The notes beneath the pieces are model-generated. The model did not search any database, was not told the origin of the DNA, and saw nothing but the letters and a program-made list of their open reading frames with translations. This document shows, one piece after another, positions 26,401-40,200 of a stretch of 64,000 bases of DNA; positions within the stretch are counted from its first letter, which is position 1; each line of letters opens with the position of its first letter. The position numbers and the translations under genes are program-made. The stretch is from Phoenix dactylifera (Eukaryota; Streptophyta; Magnoliopsida; Arecales; Arecaceae): NCBI RefSeq assembly GCF_009389715.1, contig NW_024068262.1, positions 1 to 64,000 on the forward strand, in the 5' to 3' direction.

Positions 26401-28447
26401 ATCAGTATATGCAAACTGTGCAATCTCATTTATGCATCAAGAAAAATACCTGGATTTTAAGAAGTTGTTTTCTAGAATAAAACAACTAATCCTTAGTAAT
26501 GTATTAACTAATCCTTAATAGCAACATGTGATATGCTTAATTACAACTTTTAATATTGAACTTGATGAAAGCACCACATGCGATCACCTGATTGAGATGG
26601 GAATGACTATAGATTAATGATATTCTCTCACTTAAGGATGCTAATATATATCCAATAACTTTTACCATTTACCAATTAATTTAACAGTTTAGATGTTTTA
26701 TGACACCTTTGGTTCTGTCATAAGACTTAAACCATTGAAAATTAATATAAAGAAATACAAAAAAAAAAAAATTGATGTTTGAATTTCTATCCTTGTTCTA
26801 TGCTAAAAGTATATACATGTTTGCCTTTTGATGCAGTTGCTGATTGGCATGCATTCAGTCAATGCAGTTTTCTTAATTGGCGATACTGCCTTGAATAGTT
26901 TGGTACATGCTTCTTTCCTTTGTCACCATTAATGGTTGAGTAATCATAACTGGATTAGTGAACCGCTTATTGACTCTGTTCTTTTCTATGGTTGTGTTAG
27001 CGTTTCCCCTGGTTCCGGATTGCATACTTCCTACTTTGGACAGCAACATATGTCATCTTTCAGTGGGTGGTCCATGCTTGTATCTCGATCCGGTAGGCTT
27101 CATCTCTTATGGTTTGTTTGTAACAAGAATTTTCTCTTTCCATTATGTATTGTTGTGTTTACTTATTTATCTTTTTTTTTCACAGGTGGCCTTATCCATT
27201 TCTTGATTTGTCGTCACCTCATGCCCCTATATGGTATGCCTTTTCTATTTGAAAAAAACTGTGTTTCATTTGTATGGTACCGGTCTATGATGTCACAGGC
27301 ATTGGATTGTGTTAAATTACAAAAATATACAACTATCCACATTTCGGTTTTGAATTAAAGTTTCTGAAATTAATAACATCTTTTTTATATATAGAAATAC
27401 ATGAGAAATGGACCAATTATGGTTTCAGTTGAGCAAAAGTTATGCTTGAGGTTCTCAGATAAGACCATCATATCGAGATAATCTTTCAAATGTCAGTTTC
27501 TTCTTCATTGAAAATCTATCCTTATTTTGTCTTTTTCCAAAGATACCATTAGCATTCTTTTCCACCCTTCTTCAGTAACCTTTTGCATATTATTTAAGGT
27601 TTGCATATGGGTCATTGCATGCTTCTTTGAATATGAACTGGCTGCCATATTGGCCTGGAAATTCTGGTAGAGAAAGCAATCTTGCTATTATAAATAGTTT
27701 TTTATATGAACACAAAAGTCAACATTCTTTCAGAAATTTTAAGTGCTCACTAGCTCTAATAGTGATAACTTTATGAACTGCAACTTGATTATATCTGTTC
27801 ACTCTGAGCATACAAACTCACAGTGCCTAAACCAAATTTGAAGTGAGTGGAATAATAGTTTTATGATTGGGAAAAATGTTCTAGCATTTCAAATCTACAT
27901 ACAGAAAAGGCCTCAGTGCGTGAAGCTCTTGCCATTGCAAGGTCTAGGGAGACTCAGATGTACGCAACCTTATCCCATGTATGGAGAGGCTGTTTCTGTG
28001 TTTTAAATCCACAACCTCTAGGTTATAATGAAGCAATCTTACGGTTGCAGCAAAGCTGAACCTTTATTTCAAATCTACATATCGAAATGTAATTAATCTT
28101 ATCTATCTTCCATTGCAAATCACTTCAAGCAGTCCTGCAGCTTTATGAGCCAGCATGGATTTTTTGAAAACAAATTTATAAGAAGATGAAAAAATAAATT
28201 TGCTGTCTATGTGTCATTCGGAAGCTGAAAATCAGACTTCCATGTAATGAAGTTATCTCCCATAACCAGCGCATAACAAGGACTTCTTACCTGAAGCTGA
28301 CATCTCTCCTCTTACTCACATGACAACAGGTATTTTATGGTGGCATTGATGCATATCCCTTGCTATGCTGTATTCCCATTGATTATAAAGTTGAAGCATA
28401 CTCTGCTATCCAGATGGTTTCCTCAGTCCTATCATGAAATGAGGTAA
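23498..28447 (+). CDS. Multi-pass membrane protein, plant rolling-stone-like family
   Basis: Eight coding exons join in frame: 23498-23820, 24321-24354, 24506-24733, 26104-26193, 26837-26902, 27001-27092, 27186-27233 and 28330-28447. They total 999 nt, or 332 residues plus stop. At least six hydrophobic helices are visible: [97 protein letters not shown] and [18 protein letters not shown]. The [15 protein letters not shown] start and the FYYYTQWTF and [15 protein letters not shown] motifs fit a conserved plant family usually left uncharacterised and related to Drosophila rolling stone. An alternative in-frame ATG at 23453 lies upstream of the AG at 23467-23468 and is probably intronic. Its biochemical function is unknown. 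It likely resides in the plasma membrane or endomembranes. Confidence 0.85.
27902..28065 (+). mobile_element. Au-type SINE with perfect 16-bp target duplication
   Basis: A 164-bp insertion in the last intron of the rolling-stone-like gene reads 'ctcagatgtacgcaacctta...ggagaggctgtttctgtg' and then 'caatcttacggttgcagcaaag', in the order of the Au SINE body. It is flanked by ATTTCAAATCTACATA at 27886-27901 and again at 28066-28081. SINEs of this kind are tRNA-derived and mobilised by LINE machinery. Confidence 0.85.
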
Positions 28448-29490
28448 GCCAACATGAATCAGTATTATCTACTGTGGCTTCATTCCTCACAGTGGCTTGC
28501 AAAGGTACAGCCGTTCCTCGGCTAGTTGGCCCTTCAAAACAGTTATATCCATGTTGGCTGGTGGGAGCCCCAAACAAGCAGGAGAGCAGTTAAAATCAAA
28601 CTGAAGAGCTATTGGTCGATTATCCCTGCATCAGTGGTATAGATGCATGCAAAAAAGCTTTCCGTTTGTCTTCGAGTTGGGAGTTTTGTATTGGAATATC
28701 CATATAGCGAGCTTATAATTTTTTTTTCCAATCCTCCCTTTGTTCGGTGCATGTTGCACCAGAGGGCTCGGTATTGATAACAAATCTCGCAAACTTCTAT
28801 TTACCTGACTAATCAATTGGCATTCCTATTTCAGATGGCTAACAATAGAATCGCAACTTTGATTCTGATGTAGTTTCTTTCCTTTCTCTTCTTCTCTTTT
28901 TGAGTGAAATGGTGGAAAGAATCACCACAAGGAACAAATTTACGCAATTAGGCAACCCTTCCAATCAGATCGTCCAGAGGGAGATTATATCATTCCTTGG
29001 TCTAGAAATTAGAATTGTACTTGCGCACTGTCACGTCATAATGATGCTTGTGCTTGGAGTTGCATGTTTGATCTTGCTTTGTCAAATTAGGTAGGCATGA
29101 AGTTCAACCATAAAGCAGTGCTTGGCGGTTAGCGGTTAATTCTTTGTTCCTACTGTGCTTCCTTTCTTCACTTACCCTATTTGGTTGGGGAGTATTCTTT
29201 CAAAATTTAGGGGACCAACATGCAAAAAATTAAATCACTGGACTCTAGGTGGCCAGTTCGCTAATCAACCTTCTTGATCGACCTCTGATCGACATCCTGT
29301 GAACAACTACCCATTTTTCGTAAGGCAGAAATGGGACCTCAAAAAATCATTCAAGTGACAATTTACTAAATTATGCATGTAGAAATGGGAAGAAGACGCA
29401 CGGGCGGCTAGAAATCCACAGAAACATTTCCAACCACATAACGATTCCATTCATGAGAAGAAAGGGACTTTGTTTAAAAATTAAGGTGAA
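28448..29490. other. 3' UTR and intergenic spacer
   Basis: The stretch begins with the probable 3' UTR of the rolling-stone-like gene. No other gene or repeat with clear structure was seen. Confidence 0.5.
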
Positions 29491-29499
29491 TGTGGACTC

Positions 29500-29822
29500 T
29501 TTATCCAAGGCAAAGAAGTTCACTTGATGCTTAGCGAGGCTCTTCCTGATGGCACAGGTCTTGTTTAAGCGGAGGTCCAAAGGCAACAGCTTCTTCTTGG
29601 TGCAGGCCTCTCTCAAGGCCGCCACTTGCTTCTGGGAGATGAGAGTGTGCACGCAAGCAACGGAGAGCCGCACCACCTTGCTGCATTAGAGAGAGAGAGA
29701 GAAGGGGCAAGGCATCTTGGAGAGGTTGTTGGGGGTGTCTCCGGTGACCTTGGCGACGTGTAGCAGTGCCAGCTCGATCTTGAGCTCCTTCAACTAGTTC
29801 GGGAGCTCCATCTTCGGAGCTC
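29500..29822 (-). pseudogene. RPL35: Ribosomal protein L35 (eL29/uL29 family) pseudogene
   Basis: The minus strand contains ELALLHVAKVTGDTPNNLSK, then [26 protein letters not shown] and [19 protein letters not shown], a clear relic of the cytosolic large-subunit protein L35. A TAG replaces a glutamine codon before LKELK, the N-terminal 10-15 residues are gone, and similarity stops after KHQ. Inside, about 33 bases ending in a pyrimidine run and 'taatgcag' separate AAG-AT from C-AAG-GTG. Removing them restores the normal LSKIKVV join, so this looks like the 3' remnant of an intron and not like a random insertion. A clean processed retrocopy would lack it. Confidence 0.8.
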
Positions 29823-30321
29823 ATGCACGTTTATCCTTGCTGTATATCATCATCGTCATCACCATCACAGCACGCAAACAAAGATTTTAACAAGATTCTT
29901 TGTGTGTTATGTATGCGTGTGTGTGTGTTTTTTAATCGATCAATCCCAAGATTTCTTTTTTAAAAGGAAGAGGAGGTGGAGGAAAAGACGAAGTCCATCA
30001 AAAGAAACAACAGGAGTAGTTCTCACGGAGATTAAAATGACAAAGGGGAGAGGGAGGAATTACTTAATTGAAAGAAGCGTGAGATATGTCAAGCAATCTA
30101 GCTTGAACGACAAGCTCTAAATCCCTTTATCTTCCCGGTGTCCCTCCTGAGACCCTCATGATGTCTCCCATGATCTTCTTGATCCTCTCCATGGAAAAAG
30201 GAGAGGGCATCTAAAGCTGCTTAATCTGTCTAATGTCCTTTACTCCAAGTTTGACCTCTCGCTCTTCCACGTGTTTCAAGTCCTCTGTTTCCTTCTTGGT
30301 TTGTGCTCTTTTTTTCTTTTA

Positions 30322-30530
30322 ATGTCCCTACTCATTTGAAACGTCCGTGGTCTTGGGGAACCCCCCAAGAGAAGTGCAGTCCGTGATGGTATCATCTCCT
30401 CCAGATGTTATGCAGTGAGCATCCAAGAGCCTAAACTTATAATCCCATTCCTTCCACCCTTAGATCCCTCTCTGGTGGTCAGGTTGATTCCTGGCTCTCC
30501 CTGAATGCAAGGGGCTCTACCAGAGGTATC
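30322..30530 (+). pseudogene. LINE ORF2 start: endonuclease fragment
   Basis: From the ATG at 30322 the frame reads MSLLI, a stop, then NVRGLGEPPKRSAVRD and a short QEPKL phrase. This matches the opening of plant L1-type endonucleases (MK-LLSWN-RGLG ... LQETKL), with TGA in place of the tryptophan codon. A second stop follows near 30500. It is a short dead fragment ending about 120 bases before the 1.5-kb repeat. Confidence 0.7.
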
Positions 30531-30652
30531 GGCCTCCTTGGGTGGGGCTCGAGCAAATTGTCCATTATGAGGATAGAGCTCATGAAATTTTCCATTACTA
30601 TTAAGTGGAAAGACCATTCTATTTCTGCCATTTCGATCTTTACGGTTGTTTT

Positions 30653-32116
<1,464 letters not shown>

Positions 32117-32194
<78 letters not shown>
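32117..32194. repeat. (AT)n microsatellite, second
   Basis: A second AT run of about 39 units, 110 bases after the first, at the point where similarity to copy B ends. Confidence 0.95.
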
Positions 32195-32198
<4 letters not shown>

Positions 32199-32974
32199 GA
32201 ATTAGATCATCTCGAGGGCACTGAGGTGGTGATGGAAGCCCTCAAATGATAGATGGTGGGTGATAAATTGATAGTGTGTTGGGTAGCTAGGATTCACCAA
32301 AGTGTTGGATGAATGCCCATTGTAGGATGACTGATTTGGGCTTGATGACATGATGGATAGATGGAATTAATGGACCATCTCGGGATAGCACCAAAAATCA
32401 AAGAATTGCTGTGGGATTTGGAGATAAGACTAGCTCAAGCTAGCACTTATTTCCATGGATATTCTTTTTATTCATCAGGTGGTCAGCAACCATCAAAACC
32501 CCCGTGTTATGCTGCGCTTCTGTAACTGGCAGCAGCAATTCACCAGAGGAGTTGTAACTGACAGCAGCAATTCACGAGAGGGGCTGCTAGAGAAGAGAGC
32601 CGGAGCACCCGAACGCAGTAAAACTGAATGCCGGTGGTGAAGTCATCGATATCGAGACGGGAGGGAAACCCAATCATTCGTCGCTCTCTGTAAGCTCTCT
32701 CTGGAGACAAAGAAAAGGTAAAAGAGCCGAGGGCCCAACCCAGCCGAGCCCCCGAAAAAAGAAAAAGGAGATCGATCCCACCACCCCGTCCCAAGCACAG
32801 GATATATTCCCTCCCTCCACATTTACTTTAAAAGATACACACACGCACATTAAAAAAAAAAAAAAAAAAAGCATCCTCCTTTCCTTCCAGTTCACGTCTC
32901 CCCTCCTTTAGTTATTCACCTCTCGGTCGGCACTCTTCACTACTCTTGCTCCTTTCGGACCGACTGCGGCAGCC

Positions 32975-34565
32975 ATGATCCCAACCCTCCTCCTCCTCCT
33001 CTTCATCGGCCTCCTCCCGCCGGCGGTCTCCGCCTCCGCCGGCGTCGCCGTAAGCACCTGCCGCTCCTTCTGTGGCAACATCACGGTGGACTACCCCTTC
33101 GGCCTGCGCCCCGGGTGCGGCCACGCGGGCTTCCGCGACCTACTCTTCTGCATTAACGGGGTGCTGATGCTCCACCTTCCCTCCGGCTCCTACCGCGTGC
33201 TCGACGTCGACTACGCCTACCGGGGGCTCACCCTCCACGATCCGGCCATGTCCGACTGCTACGCCCTCGCCCGCTCCCCCGGTGGCCGCGGCAACGGCTT
33301 CGTCGTGGAGCCGTGGCGGGCCCCCTACCTCCAGCCCGACCCGGACAACGTCTTCCTCCTGCTGGGCTGCCGCGCCGAGTCGCCACTCTTCCAGGGATTC
33401 CCCGGGAAGCACCTCCCCTGCCGCAACGTCTCCGGGATGGGCTGCGAGGAGTACTACCGCTGCCCGGCCTGGGCGGAGTTCCCCGGCGGCGGAGGGGCGA
33501 CCTCGAGGAGGGACTCTGCCGCGTACGGGGCGGCGAGCCCGCCGGAGTGCTGCGCGGTGGAGTTCGGGGCGATCCGGGCGATCAACCTGAGCCATCTGGG
33601 GTGCGAGGGCTACAGCAGCGCCTACAGCCTGGCCCCGGTGCGGGCGCTGGGGCCCGGGGCATGGGCCTACGGCATCCGAGCCATCTACTCGCTGCCCGCC
33701 GAGCACCAGGGCTTCTGTGGGGCCTGCCGGGCCACCGGCGGCGTGTGCGGCTACGACGAAACCACCAACGGCAACCTCTGCCTCTGCGGGGATCGGAACT
33801 CCACTTCCAACTGCGACTCGGGTCCGTAACCGAAGATAACTGCCGTGTCCCCTACCCAGCTAACCTCCTCCAACCATCTTCTTCCCCCAATAAGTAAATA
33901 AATATATAAATAAAATAAATAAAAAGTTGACGGCGAGGATCCTAATCCTTAACATTCTAACAAGTAGACGACGGGCTTGCAAGTCTTCCTTCTCTTTTCC
34001 TCACCTTTACGACTGTGGTTGAAGATGACAAATTTTGATGTGGATGCAGTGGGCTCGACGGGCGCAGGCGTTGATGGCTCGTTGTCCCTGTCAATTCTAG
34101 TCGGAGGTATGCGGTTGCGGCTTCCAAACTCTCCTTGTTTGTTTTTCCGTTTGGCCCGTACAAATCATTGCACAATTTTTTTCTCTTTTTTTTTTCAGAT
34201 TAGAAAATGCTGATTCCCACCTCTCTATCCTTATTTTCAACCCAACCCACCTCTTGAGAGGAACTCCAACCTATTTTTTCCCCTTCAAGAAATATCTCCG
34301 CAAAGTTTACGTCAATAGATATCAATATTAATCCACAATTTTTGTTAAGAAGTGCTTACAGAAATAATTTTATTTTTATCATTTATGACTATTTCTCTTG
34401 TCTTCTTATTATATGAGAATTTTTACATTAATAGATATTGCTTCTATGATGAGTATTTCTTCTCGCTTTGAGGAGCTTGAAAGAAGCGTTTTATGACGTG
34501 TTACTTTTTTTCCTCGTGCAGGAATATTGATCGCCATGATGACTTGGAATATTCCTGCCTTCTAG
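32975..34565 (+). CDS. Secreted GUB_WAK / WAK-associated domain protein without kinase
   Basis: Three exons, 32975-33821, 34050-34106 and 34522-34565, give 948 nt or 315 residues plus stop. Residues 1-20 form a signal peptide (leucine run, AVSASA). Residues 28-90 are a GUB_WAK_bind domain (CRSFCGNITVDYPFG...GCG...CINGVL), the presumed pectin-binding module of wall-associated kinases. A cysteine-rich WAK-associated C-terminal motif follows near residue 250 (CGACRATGGVCGYD...CLCGD). After it the two small exons add a serine/glycine linker and a hydrophobic end (ILVGGILIAMMTW) with almost no cytoplasmic tail, as in a GPI signal or a single anchor. There is no kinase domain. The first exon is very GC-rich. 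The exon 2 and 3 assignment rests on splice signals and frame; without it, exon 1 alone would end at 33829. Confidence 0.8.
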
Positions 34566-34857
34566 AATCCCACAATCCCCTTGCTGAGCTTCCAACCATG
34601 GCACGATATATAGTACAGATTCTATCTTGTAGATTTGAACTTTTTTTCTTTATACATATTTCCATTTTTTTGATTGATGAGAGTTCATTTCAGACTAGAT
34701 CAAGTTCTGGTGGGATTTCTATGTCAACCTTATTCGCCTCATCTTCCATGAGTGATATAGCATGAACCAAATATAGTTTTCCAACTTTCTCTAATTTTAT
34801 CATCAATCCAACAGCTTTTAAGATTGAATGTGCGGTCATGCAGTTATATTTTATAGC

Positions 34858-35587
34858 TAGGGGTGCATATGGGTTTGGTCAAGCAAGACCGATGCCGTTA
34901 GGGTGGTTAGGTTGGGATTCTTAATAGGATCATGACAATTCTTATTCCAATTTTTTTAAACTCGGTCAAATTAGTTCAGCTTTGGATCGAAAGCTTTGAT
35001 AACCTAGATCCAAACCTACTCGATCCATATGCATACATCCATGTGTGTTTGTACGCATGCTCATATGTGGTTGATTTTCATAGGTTCTCCACTCATGATT
35101 TTGGTTAGTTGTGCTTGTTTTGATTGAGATGATTTATTGTGATTGTAGGTTGCAACATATAACAGTCTAGATTTATGAATGTTTTAAATTTTATAATAAG
35201 ATATCTTTGAATATATATAAATCATGATCGATCGTATTGATTTGGGCCTTGAGAATTGAGAGATCCTTCATTGTTTTGAATAGAAATCTTTTGGAGCCAA
35301 AGTCTCTCCATACATATATACATACATACATACATATAATCTTTTCTAATTTAACTCTTATTATTGATTAATTTTATTGAATAAAATTATTGTTTTATTT
35401 GCCATTTTCAAATTTTTTTTGGTAATCTGAGAACCAACTCAAACCAATTTGATTATGATTAGGTTATGTTGGGTTGGTTCCAATATTGATTTATTCAATT
35501 TTGGTCTGAAAATTAAGAAACAATTGAGATCGGATCAGCTTTATACTAGATTTTAACCCAAACCAACCTGCCTATATACAACCCCTA
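34858..35587. mobile_element. Possible hAT-like non-autonomous element
   Basis: It opens TAGGGGTGCATATGGG and closes CCTATATACAACCCCTA, imperfect inverted ends of the kind seen in plant hAT MITEs. The interior repeats phrases about 'gggttggttc/ccaaaccaac'. I found no convincing 8-bp target duplication. Confidence 0.4.
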
Positions 35588-37268
35588 ATTATGGGCGATA
35601 TTTTTTTTCTTTCCAGATAGGGAATGGTCAGCATATTCATTTTAGTCAATCCTTTATTTAATGGTTGAAAAAAAAAATTAATAGGCAGCATGTCAAATTC
35701 CCTTTGAGACACAACTACATTGGCCCAAATAGCTTCAAGGAACCCTAAGATCATGAGGATGATTTTGAGCAAGAGTTACTAGAGGATCCTAAGGTCCAAT
35801 TTAATGACAATACTATTTAATGAAACTATGCATGTGCTCGTAAAATATTGGCAGAAGAAATTGCAAGATTAGCTGCCCATTACATCTAGTATTGAGTCCA
35901 AATATTTTTGATACATGATCATGATGCAGGAGACCATGATCTTATCCTTGATGTTTTTTTTCTTCTTCTCAAAGTATCCATATAGATAATTTATCTAAGA
36001 GGCTATGATTCCAGTGCATTTTATGAGATTCTACTTGATAAAATTGTAGTCTAAAACGACATATAAGTGGAGAGGCAAATTTGACCCTCTTTTCTAGATA
36101 AATTTTTTTTTAACAGCAATATTACAGGCTTCAAAAGGAAAACATTCTTCCTACTAAAAGAAACACTTAAAATCTCTCTTCTACGCTTTGACCTCTGCTC
36201 ATTTTAATCAACCGAATTACCACCTATTGAGTCGGTAGCGGACTGAGAGCAATTGGAAGGAGGCATGTGGCCATGCCATCACATGAAGCAACGCCAATTA
36301 TTAGTCCACACCCCACGGATGCTTGTATTGTGTTTCCGAGTTATTTTAATTCAAAACACATGCAAGAGAGCACAGAATGAGACATGGCGAGAAACGTCGA
36401 GGGTGGGATCCTCCTCCTGGCCCCAAATGCAGACCGATGAATTGAGTCCAGATATTGTTTCACCTTCATCCATTTAACTATTTTCTCCCAACCAATTTCC
36501 TTCGTCTCATCTCTTTTCTCTCCTCCCCTCTGCTTCTAAATAAATAAAATCACTCACCACCGCACTGCATTGCCCAGGTGCAGTCTCCCGCTGATTTGAT
36601 CATTCGGTAGATGGAGCTGGGTTTACTTAATTGTGGCACTCCACGCCCTATTTGCTATATGGCAGTCGGCCCTTCTTTCTACGTACACAAAATATGTTGA
36701 ATTTATAGTTTCAAAATAAATTTGAAAATAATTTATTTTTTGGGTTTTACATTTGCATTTATTGAAAATAGAAAGGCAAGTTCTTATTTTCTGGAAAGAT
36801 AAAGAGATCAATTCTTTATTATTTTCGAAAACGAAAAGATAATGAAGAGAGTTAAGGCAACCTAATCTTTTAAAAAAGAAAGAAAAAAAAACTGTCAAAT
36901 TGATCAAACGGGGGGAGAGCGGGAGTCAAGATTCGGTGGGGCACGGTGGAGGACGCAAACGCGACGCGAGACTTTTTTCCGTTTCGTTCTTCGCCTCTCT
37001 TTCTTCTTATAGTCATCTCGTCCGCTGCTGCTCCTCCCACCCAAAACACAACGGCCGGAACAACCTTCGCCCCGCTCCGGCACTCCCTGGTCATCGATCG
37101 ACCCCCCCCCCCCCCCCCCCTCCCCCCGCCCCCGGCGCGCGCTTAGGTTGTTTGTCTTCCTCCCCGTTCCTACTTTCTGCTCCGAGCTTGTGGCCTGGCT
37201 TGGCTTTCGTTCGTGGGTGGGGTTTCTTTCCACTTCCTCCGAGGAGCTTGTTCCCGACCGATCCATAA
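35588..37268. other. Intergenic and promoter region of the anthranilate gene
   Basis: No gene was recognised in 35588-36900. From about 36900 the sequence becomes GC-rich, with a poly(C) run at 37103-37121 and CT-rich stretches. This is probably the core promoter and leader of the gene starting at 37269. Confidence 0.5.
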
Positions 37269-40200
37269 ATGGCGCTCTACCGATGCTTGTCCCTCCTCTC
37301 TTCTCCTCCGTACTTGGGGGGGAGGAGGCCTTTGCATCAACGGCCAGATCACCTCCACCAGAGCTGCTTCTTTTCCGCGCCCGTCCTTCCCCGCGTGGGC
37401 GTGCGGGCAAGGAGGCCGTCGATAACTTCTCAGGCGCCCGATCTGGCAACATCCCTGAGGCCATCATTCAAAGAGGTGACGTCTTTACTTCCTTCCCCTC
37501 TTCTTCTTCGTCTTCTTCTTCTTCTTCTTTTCAATCTTCTTCTACTCTTTTGTTGTTTTTATTGAATGAGTGTTCGATTGGTTGATTGATTGGTTGATTG
37601 ATTGGACGAACATCTAGCTGATCGAGTTGCTGATAGATCGGGTCGATCTATCCGAAGAGCAGGCCGAGGCATCTCTCGACCTTCTGCTCGTCGAGGCGAA
37701 CGAGGCTCTGATCAGCGCCTTCCTCGTCCTTCTGAGAGCTAAAGGGGAGACCTTCGAGGAGGTAACCATCCCCCCGCCCGCTCAACTTCCATCTAGTTTC
37801 CGTCGCCAAGATCTTAGCCTTTGACCCACAGACCGCTGCATAGAACTTGGCGGCCCTGCATGTGAACACCTTTCTGCTTCGCTGATGCAGATCGTGGGAT
37901 TGGCGAGGGCCATGATCAAGTGCGGCGTCAAGGTGGAAGCATTGGATGACGCAGTGGACATTGTTGGAACGGGCGGTGATGGTGCAAACACCGTCAACAT
38001 ATCCACAGGCGCTGCTATTCTCGCCGCAGCTGCCGGTGCGCGAGTTGCAAAGGTGAAAAACAAGCCTTGACTCATCCTTCTCGCATTAAGCCTTGCGAGC
38101 TTGGAATTTAATTTTAAATATCGTATACGCGAATGTATGATGCTTTTGGTGTGCCTTGCAGCAAGGAAACCGTGCCAGTTCCTCCGCTTGCGGGAGCGCA
38201 GATGTGTTGGAGGCATTGGGCGTGAATATTGACTTGGGCCCCGAGGTAGTATAGCTGCTAGACCATGAATGATTGCTGTTGTTGAAAAGATTCTTCTGAT
38301 AAGCTCTATCCTAGTAGGCTCTCATTTTTATTTTCATATAGCATGGTGCTCCTCTCCTTAAGTAGTGAAGAGCACCTGAAACTGGATAACCTCACTAACA
38401 GAACAAGAACCCTCAAAGCTAAGCTTGGCATGACACAGTCTTGATCATGCTGTTGCAATCTAGATTTTCCCTGCTTTTCCTATGATCAACAGATATTGAT
38501 CTTTAGCGCTAATATTATGTTTATTGCATAAGGAGGTGAAAAGGTGCGTGAAGGAAGCAGGCGTTGGATTCATGATGGCTCCCAATTACCACCCAGCTAT
38601 GAAAATTGTCCGTCCCGTGAGGAGAAGTCTTAAAGTGAAGACAGTATTTAACATTCTTGGTCCAATGTTGAATCCAGCACGGGTACCTTTTGCTGTTGTT
38701 GGTGTCTGCAATGAAGATATTGTAAGTGCTAGTTTGATACTCTTTGCTTCTGACTGCAACTTTAGTGATAGAATAACTTCTGAGTTTGCATATCATAAAA
38801 TATAACTCTTTAATTGATGCCATGATGAATGTGAGATAGAATTGATGTTAATAGTGCCCTTCAGCATGGTCATTATAGTCATCAATTAGTGCTAATAATT
38901 CCCATCCCGTTTCTATGAGAAAAGAGGACCAGGATAGGATCAGTACTCTGCAGGGAAAGAAGAGGAAATATGGATCGAAAGAAAGGAAGGAAAGATGAAG
39001 AAAAGGAAGTAAACGGAAAGAAGAAGAAGGAATGACAAAAAAAAGAAGAAAGGGAGAAGAAAAGAATGAAAGAAAGAAATAAGGAAGAAAAGAAAGAGAA
39101 AGAAGAAAACAAGGAAAGGAAAGGAAAGGAAGAGAGAGAGAATACCTATAGAACTATCGACTGGGACTGTTGCTGGGATGAGGTGGGATAGTGGGACATC
39201 ACATTCTATGGAGAAACCAGGACACCCCTGACTCATAGGATTTAAAACATTGGTCTTCATTAAATCAATTTGATGAATTTAATAACTTTGAAAGAATAGA
39301 TGGTGGGTTCCTTCCAATTCCAGAAGGAATTTAAGGCAATGAAAGAGCAACACAAGAGTGGGTGAACTTATGAAATGGGTAGTGGTGAATGACTAAAATT
39401 TTGTAAAAACTTGTTGAGTGGAGGCTTTCTTGATAAATGGCTTGGTGATTCACCATAACATAGGGCCTTTCCCATACTTCAAAGTTCATTACCGTATTTG
39501 ATGGTTGATCAAGCATGTTGACATTGTCCAGTAAATTTTGTGGTCAAAATCTGCATAGCAGAAACTTTTGTTGAAGTTTAAGTTTTTTTTAATTATTTTT
39601 GGTGAATTTACTATTTCATTGAATCTAAAGAGTCTTATAATCAAGTCTTGCAGGAGTAGGTTAGGATTTTCTAATTTTCTAGGGGTTTTTGTTACTCAGT
39701 TTTCAGTTTTTTTTTTTTACCAAGGGAGGGGGGTTGAGTTTTTGATTCGTATTATGAGTGGGAATATCATCTAAAGGCCCAATTATTATGTTTTGGTTAA
39801 ATTAGGAATTTTTTGAGCCCATTAGGATTGCAAATTGAAGATAATTTCATGGCCCTTTATTTGGAATCATATAAATTGCAAGTTTAATTTCTGCAAAGTT
39901 TTTGTGGTGTTTTTTTTTTTTTTTTTCTCTTGCCCACTCTTTGTCATTTACTCATAGTCATCTCTTCAGCCATGTCATTTACTCATAGTTCATTCCTTAA
40001 AGCATTATCTCCACTATAGTCCTCTCTTCAGCCATTTCACTTACTTATAGACATTTCTTAAAGGCGTTATCTTTATTTATTATTTTTGAAAGCCAAATGC
40101 GATGGACTTTGATCTCACCAAATATAACATTCAACTTTAAGTTACACATGGTCATTTTAAAACTTTCTTGCTACTCATATTGAAATACTATTTAGATGGT

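Noticed and set aside
33140-33706. 188-codon minus-strand frame, plus other long frames at 33282-33897
   Set aside because: They are shadows of the very GC-rich WAK-like exon, where stop codons are rare in all frames.
36904-37467. 187-codon minus-strand frame
   Set aside because: It is antisense to the GC-rich promoter and transit-peptide exon of the anthranilate gene.
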